Assembly: GCA_036351255.1 (NCBI GenBank)
Contig: JAZBOS010000132.1
Coordinates: 1-49,504 of the forward strand
Direction: 5' to 3'
DNA length: 49,504 nt
Source of the DNA: Bacteroides sp.
GTDB lineage: Bacteria; Bacteroidota; Bacteroidia; Bacteroidales; UBA7960
Part shown: positions 49,503-49,504 of the stretch, one piece after another
Numbering within the stretch: the first letter of the stretch is position 1
Layout of the letters: the number at the start of each line of letters is the position of its first letter
Notes under the pieces: generated by a model
Seen by the model: only the letters and a program-made list of their open reading frames with translations
The model's database searches: none
Told to the model about the DNA's origin: nothing
Translations under genes and position numbers: made by a program

Positions 49503-49504
49503 AA

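Overview
The window looks like a chromosomal segment of a Bacteroidota bacterium, probably of the Bacteroidales/Marinilabiliales type. Signs of this are promoter -7 boxes of the form TAnnTTTG, near absence of Shine-Dalgarno sequences, a two-component sensor with a Reg_prop propeller, a LytS/LytTR pair, a fused E1 alpha/beta oxoacid dehydrogenase, and the debranching enzyme-GT4-GH57-phosphorylase glycogen cluster. No rRNA, tRNA, IS element, prophage or CRISPR array was seen. Both edges cut genes: a sodium:solute symporter on the left (minus strand) and a DNA photolyase on the right (minus strand).

Layout. 1-4.4 kb: symporter start, PAS histidine kinase, recR and a multidomain glycosyltransferase. 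4.6-10.3 kb: dihydrolipoamide acyltransferase E2, a polytopic membrane protein, a 59-residue membrane protein, a DEDDh exonuclease, an FAH-family hydrolase and a methyladenine glycosylase. 10.3-16.7 kb: a 1078-residue propeller sensor kinase, then a minus-strand block of LytS-type kinase, LytTR regulator and two small secreted proteins. 17.1-25.6 kb: a helical-repeat protein, a zinc ribbon, an rRNA methyltransferase, a MATE exporter, a NagZ/serine hydrolase fusion, a YgjV/GNAT fusion and a membrane protein. 25.7-34.9 kb: glycogen cluster ending in a 1432-residue glycogen synthase/phosphorylase fusion. 34.9-43.3 kb: fabG, crcB, fused E1, bifunctional NAD(P)HX repair enzyme, WbqC-like protein and a PgpH-type HD phosphodiesterase. 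43.4-49.5 kb: NlpC/P60 peptidase, the thrS-infC-rpmI-rplT translation operon, a Nudix hydrolase, a YiiX-like lipoprotein and the photolyase end.

The genes are mostly housekeeping. E1 and E2 of an oxoacid dehydrogenase lie 30 kb apart but carry matching terminators and matching repeat elements behind their stop codons. The glycogen genes are co-oriented and closely spaced, and should make, trim and phosphorolyse storage glucan in the cytoplasm.

The strongest unexplained signal is between the genes. Four intergenic elements (6137-6232, 16915-16988, 36297-36400, 47700-47784) share one architecture: tandem 11-bp units of the form TA-N7-CG on the left, a central 8 bp, then inverted 11-bp units CG-N7-TA on the right. 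The 7-bp unit cores differ between loci but are alike within a locus. Arrays with 9-bp and 7-bp periods also occur in gaps. A second point of note is infC, whose only plausible start is ATA behind a perfect AGGAGG.
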